From Arthrobacter saudimassiliensis (GTDB taxonomy: Bacteria; Actinomycetota; Actinomycetes; Actinomycetales; Micrococcaceae), in NCBI GenBank assembly GCA_900016675.1, contig LN483070.1, forward strand, positions 434,001 through 498,000: a stretch of DNA of 64,000 nucleotides, written 5' to 3'. Below, one piece after another: positions 44,006-52,477 of the stretch. Both the position numbers and the translations under genes were made by a program. Numbering within the stretch: position 1 is the first letter of the stretch; every line of letters begins with the position of its first letter. Under the pieces are notes generated by a model that saw nothing but the letters and a program-made list of their open reading frames with translations, was not told where the DNA came from and did no database searches.

Positions 44006-44926
44006 TCAGGCGAGGTCGGCCCGGGTGGGCGGGTCGGCGCCTTCCCGGGTGACGGTGACGGCGGCTGCGCGGGCGGCGAACTCCAGCAGCCGGCGCAGGT
44101 CCGCGAGCGAGATCCGGGCCAGCTCGGAGCGGCGGGCGCCGCCGTCGAGCTCCTGGTCCATCAGCCCGACCAGCAGCGCGGACATGAACGAATCCCCGGC
44201 GCCCACCGTGTCCGTGACGCTGACCGTGGGCGCGGGGACCTCGGCTTCCCCGGCGGCCGTCACCGCCCAGGGCCCCTGCGAACCGCGGGTGACGACGACG
44301 AGCGCGGGGCCGGCGGCCAGCCAGCGCCGGGCGCTTTCCTCCACGGGCACGTCGGGGTAGAGCCAGCGCAGGTCCTCGTCGGAGGCCTTGACGACGTCGG
44401 CGAGGGCGACGAACTTCTCCGCCTGGTCCCGCGCGTAGGAGACGTCGGTGATGATCGAGGGCCGGCAATTCGGGTCGTAGGTGATGGTGGCCAGCGGGTG
44501 GGCACGTTCGACGGCGCGTTCCACGTCCCGGGCGCCGGGCATCAGCATCGCCGCGATGGAGCCGGTGTGCAGCATGGTGGTGCCCTCCAGCAGCTGCGGC
44601 AGGTCGGCCACCAGGTTCGGCAGCTGCCACTGCAGGTCAAAGGTATAGCGGGCGCCGCCGGCGGGATCCAGGGTGGCGGTGGCCACCGAGGTGGGCAGCC
44701 CGTCGGCCGGGCCGGGGGTGAGGACCGAGTTGCCGCGCAGATGCTCGGCGATCAACGCGCCGTTGGCGTCGGAGCCCCAGCGGCCGATGAACTGCACCGG
44801 CCTTCCCAGCCGGGCCGCGCCCACCGCCACGTTCAGCGGACTGCCGCCGGGGTGGGAGCGGCGCGGAGCGGTGTCGCTGACTACTTCGTCCACGAGGGCT
44901 TCGCCGATAACTGTGAGCACGCTCAT
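44006..44926 (-). CDS. PfkB-family carbohydrate kinase (fructokinase-like)
   Basis: 306 aa ribokinase fold. The N-terminal VIGEALVDEVV and GGSPLNVAVGAARLG substrate block are typical of fructokinase-like members. The C-terminal DTVGAGDSFMSALLVGL carries the catalytic Asp and anion hole. Phosphorylates a sugar with ATP; fructose is the most likely substrate (inference from the N-terminal block). ATG at 44926 used; a TTG one codon upstream is possible. TTTGCT six bases before the ATG may be a weak leaderless promoter. Confidence 0.9.
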   Translation of the reverse strand: MSVLTVIGEALVDEVVSDTAPRRSHPGGSPLNVAVGAARLGRPVQFIGRWGSDANGALIAEHLRGNSVLTPGPADGLPTSVATATLDPAGGARYTFDLQWQLPNLVADLPQLLEGTTMLHTGSIAAMLMPGARDVERAVERAHPLATITYDPNCRPSIITDVSYARDQAEKFVALADVVKASDEDLRWLYPDVPVEESARRWLAAGPALVVVTRGSQGPWAVTAAGEAEVPAPTVSVTDTVGAGDSFMSALLVGLMDQELDGGARRSELARISLADLRRLLEFAARAAAVTVTREGADPPTRADLA

Positions 44927-44955
44927 CAACCTAGCAAAGCGGCCCGAGGCTGTCC

Positions 44956-45705
44956 TTAACCGGGCGTCCGCTCCGCCCCGCCGGGGAGTTCTCCGGTGCT
45001 GGCCAGATGCCCGGCGACGTCCCGGAGTTTGCGGTTGGTGTTCCTGCTCGCCGTCGCCAGGACCAGGAAGGCCTGCTGGGACGTGATCCGGTAGCGCTCC
45101 ATGAGGATGCCCTTGGCCTGGCCGATCAGGTCCCTGGTGTCGATCGCCTGCTGCAGTTGGCTGATCTGCTTGGCGTCGGCGAACGCGACGGAGGCGTGCG
45201 CCGCGATCAGCAGTCCGATGTCTTCGGACTCCTGGTCGAAGGCGTCGGGCTCGCTGCCGATGATGTTGAGGGCGCCCAGGTTGTCGCCCTCCACGAACAA
45301 TTGGAAACAGAGCATGGACCGGACCCCTGCTGCCACCGCCGCGGGCGCCAGGCGGGGCCAGCGCTCCGACTCCTGCCCGAAGTCGTTCACCCGGACGGTT
45401 TTTTCTTCCCAGACCGAGTCCAGGCAGGGGCCTTCGTCGAGCTCGCCCTGCATCCGGTCGAAGCGGACGGGCAGATCGCTGGAGGGTGCCTCCGAGCGCA
45501 GGTTCCTGCGCTGTTCCACAACGGAGATGGACCCGGCAGCGGCGCCGGGAATCAGCTCGAGCGCTGCGCCCACCACCGTCTCCAATGTCGCGCCGAGATC
45601 TCTGTCCTTCTGCAGGGCCTTGGCCAGCCGGCTGAGCTGTTCGGCCAGATCGGGCGCCAGTTCGACGGTGCCCGCGCGCTCACTGCTGCTGTCTGCATCC
45701 ACCAT
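44956..45705 (-). CDS. GAF-ANTAR RNA-binding regulator
   Basis: 249 aa. A GAF sensor domain (about 35-170, DRDLGATLETVVGAALELIP through LGALNIIG) is followed by a C-terminal ANTAR domain. The ANTAR three-helix unit is QLQQAIDTRDLIGQAKGILM, then RYRITSQQAFLVLATASRNT with its conserved Ala and aromatic positions. ANTAR proteins bind paired hexanucleotide-loop RNA hairpins and prevent termination. The signal and target RNAs are unknown. ATG 45705 has GGAG close by. Divergent from the RelA/SpoT-domain gene. Confidence 0.88.
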   Translation of the reverse strand: MVDADSSSERAGTVELAPDLAEQLSRLAKALQKDRDLGATLETVVGAALELIPGAAAGSISVVEQRRNLRSEAPSSDLPVRFDRMQGELDEGPCLDSVWEEKTVRVNDFGQESERWPRLAPAAVAAGVRSMLCFQLFVEGDNLGALNIIGSEPDAFDQESEDIGLLIAAHASVAFADAKQISQLQQAIDTRDLIGQAKGILMERYRITSQQAFLVLATASRNTNRKLRDVAGHLASTGELPGGAERTPG

Positions 45706-45742
45706 CACTCCAGCGTCGCTTGTCGGCCCGCCGTTTGTCCAT

Positions 45743-45755
45743 CGATCCTGGATCG
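45743..45755. promoter_or_regulatory. perfect palindrome CGATCC-T-GGATCG in the divergent gap
   Basis: Six-base arms around one base, between the GAF-ANTAR gene and the alarmone synthetase gene, about 34 bases upstream of the TAGGCT box. Candidate operator for a dimeric regulator. Confidence 0.35.
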
Positions 45756-45788
45756 TGTCAGCCCCCGCTGCGGCGGGGCCGGCTGGCA

Positions 45789-45794
45789 TAGGCT
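45789..45794 (+). promoter_or_regulatory. -10 box TAGGCT of the RelA/SpoT-domain gene
   Basis: TAGGCT 48 bases before the ATG. The short leader can fold GCGGCCC-GGCGAA-GGGCCGC and ends in GGGGAGGAC as ribosome site. Confidence 0.4.
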
Positions 45795-45842
45795 GGAGAG
45801 GAGCGGCCCGGCGAAGGGCCGCGCCGGAAAGACGGGGAGGAC

Positions 45843-46949
45843 ATGGGCGCCTGGGAGAGCCTGGATGAGCGGCTGCGGCCCGCCGTGGCGGCGAGCACCG
45901 AGGAGTACGCACGGGTGCGGCCGGCGCTGGAGGACGTCACCCGTGAGGTGGAGCATGCGCTGCGGGAGGTGCTCACCGCTTCCGAGGTGCGGCCGCTGTT
46001 CATCACCGCCCGCACCAAGTCGGTGGAGTCGTTCCGGGACAAGGCCTCCCGCATGCTGGTCTCCGACGACCCGGAGGAGCTGCCCGCCCTGGTCTTCCCC
46101 GATCCGCTGCGGAACCTGACCGACCTGGTGGGGGTGCGGGTGATCATGACCCTGCCGCACGAGGTCGACGCCGCCGCGCAGCTGATCAAGCGCCAGCGCT
46201 CCGAGTTCGACTGCCGCGGGGACCGGGAGAAGGACATCGGCTCCATTGAGTCCGGCACCTACGGCTATTCCAGCCGCCACCTGATCCTGCGCACCATCCA
46301 GAACGAGACGGTGCGGGCCTTCCACAAGGTGCTGGAGCCGGAGCACCGGCCCAACGGCAGCTACCTGTTCGAGGTGCAGATCCGCACCGTGCTGGCGCAC
46401 GCCTGGTCCGAGATTGAGCACGACATCCGGTTCAAGGCCGGCGATCCGCGGGCCTGGAGCCCGTACTTCGACCGGCAGTTCACCGCCACCGCGGCCATGC
46501 TGGAGATGGTCGAGAAGGAATTCGCCGAGCTGCACGAGCGGTACGAGACGGTCACCGGGTTCTGGGACGAGGACGGCGAGGGCAGCGCTCCGCTGACCCC
46601 GAACCGGATCCGGCACGTGTGGATGACGCTGCTGCCGCACGTGAACCGCAAGGTCGACGACGACTGGGGCTGGGCCGCCGAACTGCTAGCCGCGCACGGG
46701 CTGAAGACCACCATGGACCTGGCCGGGCTGCTGCAGGCCGACGCCATCACCGCCGTCCGGCAGGCCCTGGACCACCGCTACTCCCCCGGGCCGGACCGGC
46801 TGCTCGATGACCTGCTGCTGTGGCGGTTCGGCAAGGAGCACATCGAGCTCACCGCGGAACCGGCCGACGCCGCCTCGCATCCGCGGCGGGATTCGCTGGG
46901 CCGCCGCTACCGGCAGATCCAGCTGTACCGGGCCCGGCAGAAGGCCTGA
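45843..46949 (+). CDS. RelA/SpoT-domain protein (stand-alone alarmone synthetase-like)
   Basis: 368 aa. One RelA_SpoT synthetase domain, no HD hydrolase, TGS or ACT domain. Conserved positions include ITARTKSVESFRDKASRM, NLTDLVGVRVIMTL, GTYGYSSRHLIL and EVQIRTVLAHAWSEIEHD. The C-terminal ~150 residues (from about GFWDEDGEGS) are an extension not found in the short RelP/RelQ enzymes. Predicted to make (p)ppGpp-like alarmones from ATP and GTP/GDP; activity is not proven by sequence. The main Rel enzyme is outside the window. Confidence 0.85.
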   Translation: MGAWESLDERLRPAVAASTEEYARVRPALEDVTREVEHALREVLTASEVRPLFITARTKSVESFRDKASRMLVSDDPEELPALVFPDPLRNLTDLVGVRVIMTLPHEVDAAAQLIKRQRSEFDCRGDREKDIGSIESGTYGYSSRHLILRTIQNETVRAFHKVLEPEHRPNGSYLFEVQIRTVLAHAWSEIEHDIRFKAGDPRAWSPYFDRQFTATAAMLEMVEKEFAELHERYETVTGFWDEDGEGSAPLTPNRIRHVWMTLLPHVNRKVDDDWGWAAELLAAHGLKTTMDLAGLLQADAITAVRQALDHRYSPGPDRLLDDLLLWRFGKEHIELTAEPADAASHPRRDSLGRRYRQIQLYRARQKA

Positions 46950-46991
46950 CCGCCTGCCGCTGCGGCCCTTGCCCGGCGGCCTGCTCCGCCT

Positions 46992-46997
46992 TACCGT
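46992..46997 (+). promoter_or_regulatory. leaderless -10 box TACCGT of the winged-helix gene
   Basis: TACCGT, six bases (GACCGG), then ATG at 47004; no Shine-Dalgarno. Confidence 0.5.
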
Positions 46998-47003
46998 GAC
47001 CGG

Positions 47004-48071
47004 ATGAGCGTCAACCTCACCGCCGGGCAGGCCCGCTGGCTCCGCCTGCGCTCCCACCTGCTGGATGGGTCGGAGCTGGCTCCCGCCGACGTCGTCCGCC
47101 GCGCCGTCGCCCTCCAGGGCCAGGACCTGCCCGCGGTCCAGCGGGCCATCGCGGTGCGCTCCCGGCCGGGCACCACCGTGGACGCTGTCCGGGCCGCGTT
47201 CGACGCCGGGGAGCTGGTGCGGTCCTGGCCGATGCGCGGCACCCTGTTCGCCACCACCCCGGAGCACCTGCGGGCGCTGCTGTCCTTTACCGGCGAGCGC
47301 ATCCACCGGGCCACGGCACGGCGCCGGGAACAGCTGGGACTCTCCGACGCCGTCGTCGCGCACGCCCGCGAGGTGCTGGCGGAGGCGCTGGCCGTCCAGC
47401 CGCTGCGCCGGGCGGAGGTGCTGGACCTGTGGGAGGCCGCCGGCATCACGACGGCCGACGGCCGCGGGTACCACCTGCTGATGAACCTGTCGGTGGCCGG
47501 GCTGGCGCATTGGGGTGCCTTCGACGAAACGGGTGCCGAGCAGTACCTCACGCTCACCTCCGGTGCGCCGCCGGAGGACCCCGACGCCGCCCTGGCCGAG
47601 GTGGTGCGCGGCTTCGTGCTGGCCCGCGGGCCGGTGACGGCCGACGACCTGGCCTGGTGGACCAAGCTGCCCAAGACGCTGCTGCGCCGGGCGGCCGCGC
47701 ACGTGGAGGACCTGGTGGAGGTGCAGGTGGAGGGCACCAAGGCGTGGATGATCGGGGACCCGGCGCCGCCGGAGGCCCCAGCAGCGCCCGACGCCGCCGC
47801 AGTGACCCTGGTGCCGGGCTTCGACGAGTGGATTCTCGGTTACGCGGACCGCTCCCTGGTGGCGGGGCCGGGCATGCTCCAGGCGCTGGTTCCCGGCGGC
47901 AACGGCGTCTTTCGCCCGGCCGTGCTGGTGGACGGGCTCGCCGTCGGCACCTGGCGGCTGAAGCGCACCGGCCGCGGCGCACCGCAGCCGGTGATCGAGC
48001 TGGTGGAGCCGGTCCCTGCGCGGACCCGGGAGGCCGTCGAGGCCGCGGTGGCCGCCTGGCCGCACGGCTGA
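47004..48071 (+). CDS. winged-helix (HTH_42/AlkZ-like) DNA-binding protein
   Basis: 355 aa of the DUF1006/HTH_42 family. Opening block RRAVALQGQDLPAVQRAIAV contains a QGQ triplet at the place of the catalytic Q-x-Q/Q-x-D motif of AlkZ/AlkX glycosylases. SWPMRGTLFATTPEHL, RGPVTADDLAWWTKL and LVPGFDEWILGYADRS are further family blocks. AlkZ-like enzymes remove bulky or cross-linked alkyl bases. With the Ogt/AdaA-AlkA operon 0.7 kb away a repair role is likely, but many members are uncharacterised. Confidence 0.8.
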   Translation: MSVNLTAGQARWLRLRSHLLDGSELAPADVVRRAVALQGQDLPAVQRAIAVRSRPGTTVDAVRAAFDAGELVRSWPMRGTLFATTPEHLRALLSFTGERIHRATARRREQLGLSDAVVAHAREVLAEALAVQPLRRAEVLDLWEAAGITTADGRGYHLLMNLSVAGLAHWGAFDETGAEQYLTLTSGAPPEDPDAALAEVVRGFVLARGPVTADDLAWWTKLPKTLLRRAAAHVEDLVEVQVEGTKAWMIGDPAPPEAPAAPDAAAVTLVPGFDEWILGYADRSLVAGPGMLQALVPGGNGVFRPAVLVDGLAVGTWRLKRTGRGAPQPVIELVEPVPARTREAVEAAVAAWPHG

Positions 48072-48080
48072 CTCCTCCGC

Positions 48081-48641
48081 CTATCGGCGGACGGTGTAGG
48101 TCACCTGCACCATCCCGTTGTCGAAGCGGCGTTCGCGCGCCAGATCCAGGTCCAGCCGCAGTCCGTCGGGAAACACCCGAGTGCCGCCGCCGACCACGGC
48201 CGGGCAGATCAGCAGCTCCACCGCGTCGACCACGCCCAGGGCCAGGGCGGTGCCGGCCAGGGTGGGGCCCTCAATGGTCAGGTCCCCGTCCGTCGCGGCG
48301 CGGGCCCGCTCCAGCGCCTCGAGGGTGAAGGCGGGCTCCAGCCGGGTCCGGGTCGTCCAGACGTCGTCCAGGGTGGTGGAGAAGACCACCTTTTCGGTGT
48401 CCTGCCAGAGCCGGGCGAAGTTGGCGGATTCCGGGGAATCGTCCGCCGCGGAGGGGTCGGTTTCCCAGATCGCCATCGTCTCGTACATCTTTCGGCCGTA
48501 CAGGAAGGTCTTCACCGTGGCGAGGTCCTCGCTCAGGGCGGCGACCACGCTGTCGTCCGGAAAGGCCCAGTCGAACCGGCCTTCGGCATCGGTGTTGTAG
48601 CCGTCCAGGGAGGACGCGACGGAGTAGATGAGTTTGCCCAT
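48081..48641 (-). CDS. dihydrofolate-reductase-fold (RibD C-terminal-like) protein
   Basis: 186 aa. KLIYSVASSLDGYNTDAEGR at the N-terminus, FLYGRKMYETM, and CPAVVGGGTRVFPDG near the end are hallmarks of the RibD_C/YwjB-like reductase family with a DHFR fold. NADPH binding is expected; the substrate is unknown and true DHFR activity is unlikely. ATG 48641 (MGKLIYS) matches the family start. Convergent with the winged-helix gene, nine bases apart. Confidence 0.85.
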   Translation of the reverse strand: MGKLIYSVASSLDGYNTDAEGRFDWAFPDDSVVAALSEDLATVKTFLYGRKMYETMAIWETDPSAADDSPESANFARLWQDTEKVVFSTTLDDVWTTRTRLEPAFTLEALERARAATDGDLTIEGPTLAGTALALGVVDAVELLICPAVVGGGTRVFPDGLRLDLDLARERRFDNGMVQVTYTVRR

Positions 48642-48726
48642 GGGCCAACCCAAGCCACCGGGCGCACCGGAGGCAAGGGAAACCCGCATCCCGGCCGCCG
48701 CTGCCGCCCGACCCGGCGGGGACGGC

Positions 48727-49431
48727 TCAGAACAGCATGTTTTCCGGCCGGCCCGCTTCCCGGCCCAGCAGGCGTTGCTTGAGTTCGAGCCCGTACCGGA
48801 ATCCGCCCAGTGTCCCGTCGGTGCGCAGGATCCGGTGGCAGGGCACGAAGAGGGCGGCGGCGTTCAGGGCGCACGCCGCCGCGGCGGCGCGCACCGCCGT
48901 CGGCCGTCCGGACCGGGCGGCGTAGGCGGCGTAGGTGAGGCGTTCGCCGGGCCCCACGCCGCGCAGGGTGTCCCAGGCCTGGACGCGGAACCGGCCGGAG
49001 TGCTGGCGGACCGGAATCCTGCCCGGAGCCGCCAGGTCGCCCGCATAGTAGGCGTGCACCGCCGCGGCGGCGGCCGCGGCAACGGCGACGGCGTCGACAG
49101 CGGCCGGCGCGGGGCCGGACGGCGGATCGGGGTGCCGGTCCGCCCGCAGCCGCAGATCGGACGCCGGCAGGACCGCCACGGCATCCTCCCCCGGACGCAG
49201 GCCGGGATGCACCAGGCCGGCCAGCGCCGCCCGGTCCGCCGTCCACCCGGAGGCGAGGACCCCGTCGGCTGTGGCCAGCAGGGAAAACGGGCCGTCCGGG
49301 GTGTCCAGGGTGGTGAAGACCGCGACGGCGGGCCGCAGGGCGTCGGGCGGACCCGTCACCTCCGTCGCGGTCGGCCCGGCTCCGGCTGCGGGCTGCGGTG
49401 CGGGGGCTGTCGGGCTGGTCGTCGTGTTCAT
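48727..49431 (-). CDS. ogt: methylated-DNA--protein-cysteine methyltransferase
   Basis: 234 aa. Removes O6-methyl groups from guanine by suicide transfer to Cys198 in the motif FVPCHRILRTDG. RVQAWDTLRGVGPGERLTYAAYA and LGGFRYGLELKQRLL are typical. The N-terminal half is Ala/Pro-rich and divergent, including a run VAVAAAAAAAVHAYYAG. The wedge LTYAAYAARSGRPTAVRAA agrees with the family. ATG 49431 overlaps the upstream AdaA-AlkA gene by 4 bases (ATGA), so both are made from one mRNA. Confidence 0.92.
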   Translation of the reverse strand: MNTTTSPTAPAPQPAAGAGPTATEVTGPPDALRPAVAVFTTLDTPDGPFSLLATADGVLASGWTADRAALAGLVHPGLRPGEDAVAVLPASDLRLRADRHPDPPSGPAPAAVDAVAVAAAAAAAVHAYYAGDLAAPGRIPVRQHSGRFRVQAWDTLRGVGPGERLTYAAYAARSGRPTAVRAAAAACALNAAALFVPCHRILRTDGTLGGFRYGLELKQRLLGREAGRPENMLF

Positions 49432-51170
49432 TGGTCGTCCTTTCCGGAGCGGGGCGGGGAGACGGGTTCGGCGGCGGCCCGCCACAGGTGCATGGCCGCG
49501 TAGGAGCGCCACGGCGCCCAGGCCGCGGCGCGTGCGGCCAGCGCCCGGTGGGCCGCGGGCCCGGACAGGCCGCCGTCGAGCAGTCCGGCAGCCCGGGCCC
49601 CGGCGAGGAGCGCGACGTCGCCGGGCAGCCAGGCGTCCGGGTCGCCGAGGACCCGCATGCAGATGTAGCCGGCGGTCCAGGGCCCGATGCCGGGCCGGGC
49701 CAGCAGATCCGCGCGCAGCTGGCCGGCGTCGGCCCCGACGTGCACGGCCAGGTCGCCGGAGTCCAGGGCACGGGCGGCGGACAGGACGGCGGCGACGGCC
49801 CGGGCGGGCAGCCGCAGGGGGCGGTCGGGGTCCGGGGCAGCCCCGGCCTCCGGCGCGGGCACGGCGGCGAGGATCTGCGCGGGAGACGGGAAGAGCCGGT
49901 CCAGGCCCGGAACGGAGGCGGCGTACGGGCTGCCGGCCCGGGCGGCCAGCCGGGTGAGGTGGGTGGTGGCGGCGGCGACGGAGATCTGCCGGCCGAGCAG
50001 TGCCCGGATCACCAGCTCATGCGGATCCACGGCGCCGGGCACCCGGATACCGGGGGTGCGGGCAACGAGCGGGGCGAGGACCGGATCGGCGGTGAGGCCG
50101 GCGTCGACGGCGGCGGGGTCCGCATCCAGGTCCAGCAGGCGGCGGATGCGGGCGACGGCCGGCGCGGTGTCGGCCAGTGAGGCCAGTTCCAGCCGGGCGG
50201 TCAGCTGCCAGCCGCGCTTCGGGTGCTGCGCGGCGGTCAGGTCGATGGCAGCCGGGCCGTGCGGCAGCGCCAGGGTGCGGGCGTAGCGCAGCCGGTTGGG
50301 GCCGCTGAGGTCGGCCAGTTCGACGCCGGCGACGGCGCGGGCCGCGAGGAAGCGGAAGATGCCCGGGGCGTCGTAGGGCGCCCGGACCGGCAGGTCGATG
50401 TCCAGCCGGGCGGCATGCGGGCCGGGTCCGGCAGATGCCGGACCCTCGGCCGGCACATCGATGTCCTGCCGGGCGGCAGCCGGGGCGGCGGAAGCAGGGT
50501 GGCCGGTCCCGGTGGTTACGGCGCGGCGCCGGGCCCGGGCGCGCAGCTCGCCGGGCCGGCTGTCGAAGACCTCGCGGATGGTGTCGTTGAACTGCCGTAC
50601 CGAACCGAACCCGGCGGCGAAGGCGACCTGGGCCAGCGGCAGGTCGCTGGCGGCCAGCAGGGCCCGGGCGGACTGGGCCCGGCGGGCGCGGGCCAGGGCC
50701 AGCGGCCCGGCGCCCAGTTCGGCCAGCAGCAGCCGGTGGAGGTGCCGCGCGGTATAGCCGAGCCGCAGCGCCAGGCCGTCGACGCCTTCCCGGTCCACCA
50801 CCCCGTCGCTGATCAGCCGCATCGCCCGGCCGGCAAGGTCGCTGCGGAGGTTCCACTCCGGGGTGCCGGGCGTGGCCTCGGGCAGGCAGCGCCTGCACGC
50901 GCGGTACCCGGCTTCGTGCGCCGCGGCGGAGGTCAGGAAGAAGGTGACGTTTTCCGGCTTCGGTGTGCGGGCCGGGCAGGAGGGGCGGCAGTAGATGCCG
51001 GTGGAGGCCACGGCGGTGAAGAACTGTCCGTCGAAGCGGGCATCGCGCGCGTCGATGGCGCGGTACCGCTCGGCGAAGAGCGGATCGCCGGCCGCACCCT
51101 CAAAGCGGCGCATCCGGGGCCGCTTCGGTGCGGTGGCGGCATCGGGTGCCGCGGCCTCGCTGATGGTCAT
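49428..51170 (-). CDS. AdaA-AlkA fusion: methyl-sensing AraC regulator plus 3-methyladenine DNA glycosylase
   Basis: 580 aa with three parts. The Ada zinc domain has ligands Cys61, Cys65, Cys92 and Cys95 (TGIYCRPSCPARTP and YRACRRCLPE); Cys61 is the expected methyl acceptor from phosphotriesters. An AraC-type HTH follows (residues ~115-210, LALRLGYTARHLHRLLLAE and VAFAAGFGSVRQFNDTIREV). AlkA_N and HhH-GPD domains come last (PHELVIRALLGRQISVAAAT, then LLARPGIGPWTAGYICMRVLGDPD, shortened to RPGIGPWTAGYICMR). The HhH-GPD catalytic Asp lies in DAWLPGDVAL. It combines damage sensing, activation and base removal. ATG 51170 directly follows a -10 box. Confidence 0.93.
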   Translation of the reverse strand: MTISEAAAPDAATAPKRPRMRRFEGAAGDPLFAERYRAIDARDARFDGQFFTAVASTGIYCRPSCPARTPKPENVTFFLTSAAAHEAGYRACRRCLPEATPGTPEWNLRSDLAGRAMRLISDGVVDREGVDGLALRLGYTARHLHRLLLAELGAGPLALARARRAQSARALLAASDLPLAQVAFAAGFGSVRQFNDTIREVFDSRPGELRARARRRAVTTGTGHPASAAPAAARQDIDVPAEGPASAGPGPHAARLDIDLPVRAPYDAPGIFRFLAARAVAGVELADLSGPNRLRYARTLALPHGPAAIDLTAAQHPKRGWQLTARLELASLADTAPAVARIRRLLDLDADPAAVDAGLTADPVLAPLVARTPGIRVPGAVDPHELVIRALLGRQISVAAATTHLTRLAARAGSPYAASVPGLDRLFPSPAQILAAVPAPEAGAAPDPDRPLRLPARAVAAVLSAARALDSGDLAVHVGADAGQLRADLLARPGIGPWTAGYICMRVLGDPDAWLPGDVALLAGARAAGLLDGGLSGPAAHRALAARAAAWAPWRSYAAMHLWRAAAEPVSPPRSGKDDQ

Positions 51171-51176
51171 GCGTCC

Positions 51177-51182
51177 AGTAAA
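51177..51182 (-). promoter_or_regulatory. leaderless -10 box TTTACT of the AdaA-AlkA/ogt operon
   Basis: TTTACT then GGACGC then ATG on the minus strand. The preceding 100 bases would hold any Ada-binding sites. Confidence 0.4.
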
Positions 51183-51299
51183 GCGCCTTTCGGCACCGAC
51201 TTCCGGCGGTTTTCGGACATGGCACTGCGTTCGTCCGGAACCGGGCCGGCGTGCGTGCCGCCTACGGCCCGCAGCCCGGGAGCCGGGGAGCACGCCCCA

Positions 51300-51338
51300 C
51301 GGCGGCAGGTCCCGGTTGCGGAAGGGGGCCTGCCGCCG
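51300..51338 (-). terminator. terminator of the alcohol dehydrogenase gene
   Basis: CGGCGGCAGG (51300-51309) pairs perfectly with CCTGCCGCCG (51329-51338), 22 bases past the dehydrogenase stop on the minus strand, loop 19 bases. Confidence 0.6.
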
Positions 51339-51359
51339 GGAGCCAGCGGACTTCGGGGT

Positions 51360-52310
51360 TCAGTACTTCGCGATGAAGCGGCCGATCACGCCGCCTGCCC
51401 GGAGCTTGTCGATCGCCTCGGGGATTTCCGCGTGGGTGATGATGTTCATCGGCGGGTTCAGCTGGCCGGACTTCATCAGCTCGTACAGTGCCTCCAGGTC
51501 CTCCTTGGTGCCGGACTTGGAGCCCTTGATGGAGAGCTGGTTGATGATGATCGGGTAGGTGTTGATCGTCGCCTCCAGCCGGCCCATGCCCACCTGCACC
51601 AGGGTCCCGAATTCGGCAAGGGTCTCGATGGCCGCCGAGGTGGTGGTGCCGAAGCCGGCGTAATCAACGATCAGGTCCAGGCCCTTGTCCTTGAACTCGG
51701 TGATGGATTCGGCGACGCCGGCCAGGCCGATCTCGTCCGCCAGCCCGCGGGTGGCGGGGTTGATTTCGGCGCCGTAGACCTCCGCGCCGGAGAGCACCGC
51801 GACACGGGCGCCGATGTAGCCCAGTCCGCCGAGGCCGATAACGCCGACCTTCATGCCCTTCTTCGCGCCGCCGACGGCCATGATGGCGTGGTAGGCGGTG
51901 AGACCGGCGTCGGTGGCCATGGCGGCGAGGTCGAAGGGGACCTCATCGGGAAGCTTGACCAGGTTGTCGTCGGTGGCGAGCAGCTTGGGCCCGAAGCCGC
52001 CGTCCCACTTGCCGTAGCCGAGCGCGTCCCCGTCGCTCATCACCGGCGCCAGGCCCACCCGGTCGCCGACCTTCCAGTGCTCCATGCCCTCGCCGACCTC
52101 GGTGATCACACCGGCGTTCTCGTGGCCCATGGTCCGCGGAAGCTGGAAGAACAGCGGCATCCAGCCCGGATCGTCCAGGGCGGTGACGTCAGAGTGGCAG
52201 ACGCCTGCGGCCTTGACCTCCACGACCACCTGGCCCGGCCCGGCGTGCGGCTCGGGCACTTCGTTGAGTTCCAGCGGCTTGTTGGTTCCGGTGAACTGCC
52301 ACGCCTTCAT
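51360..52310 (-). CDS. zinc-type alcohol dehydrogenase (MDR superfamily)
   Basis: 316 aa. The catalytic zinc ligands are Cys38 in AAGVCHSDVTAL and the His/Glu of TMGHENAGVI. The Rossmann loop is GVIGLGGLGYIGARVA. The usual four-Cys structural-zinc lobe is missing (VGLAPVMSDGDALGYGKW in its place), so it is shorter than the ~350-aa classical ADHs. NAD(P)-dependent; the alcohol is unknown. Good start ATG with GGAGATGCCCC upstream. Divergent from the reductase gene at 52478. Confidence 0.9.
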   Translation of the reverse strand: MKAWQFTGTNKPLELNEVPEPHAGPGQVVVEVKAAGVCHSDVTALDDPGWMPLFFQLPRTMGHENAGVITEVGEGMEHWKVGDRVGLAPVMSDGDALGYGKWDGGFGPKLLATDDNLVKLPDEVPFDLAAMATDAGLTAYHAIMAVGGAKKGMKVGVIGLGGLGYIGARVAVLSGAEVYGAEINPATRGLADEIGLAGVAESITEFKDKGLDLIVDYAGFGTTTSAAIETLAEFGTLVQVGMGRLEATINTYPIIINQLSIKGSKSGTKEDLEALYELMKSGQLNPPMNIITHAEIPEAIDKLRAGGVIGRFIAKY

Positions 52311-52394
52311 GGGGCATCTCCTTCAGTGGTGCATGTGCTTGCATTCCCAGATTACGCCCGCTCCCGGGCCGGAAATCGGGTGCGTCCGGCGAAC

Positions 52395-52406
52395 GTGCAT
52401 CTGCAC
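52395..52406. promoter_or_regulatory. inverted repeat GTGCA-TC-TGCAC in the divergent gap
   Basis: Perfect 5-base arms around two bases between the alcohol dehydrogenase and the NAD(P)-binding reductase gene. A related GTGCATGTGCTTGCAT string lies near 52329-52344. Could be a shared operator. Confidence 0.3.
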
Positions 52407-52477
52407 CATAAGTGTGCTTACTGTTGCGTATGGGGGCGCTGTTCCCCCGTCCGGTTTTCCCGATGGAAAGGACCCAT

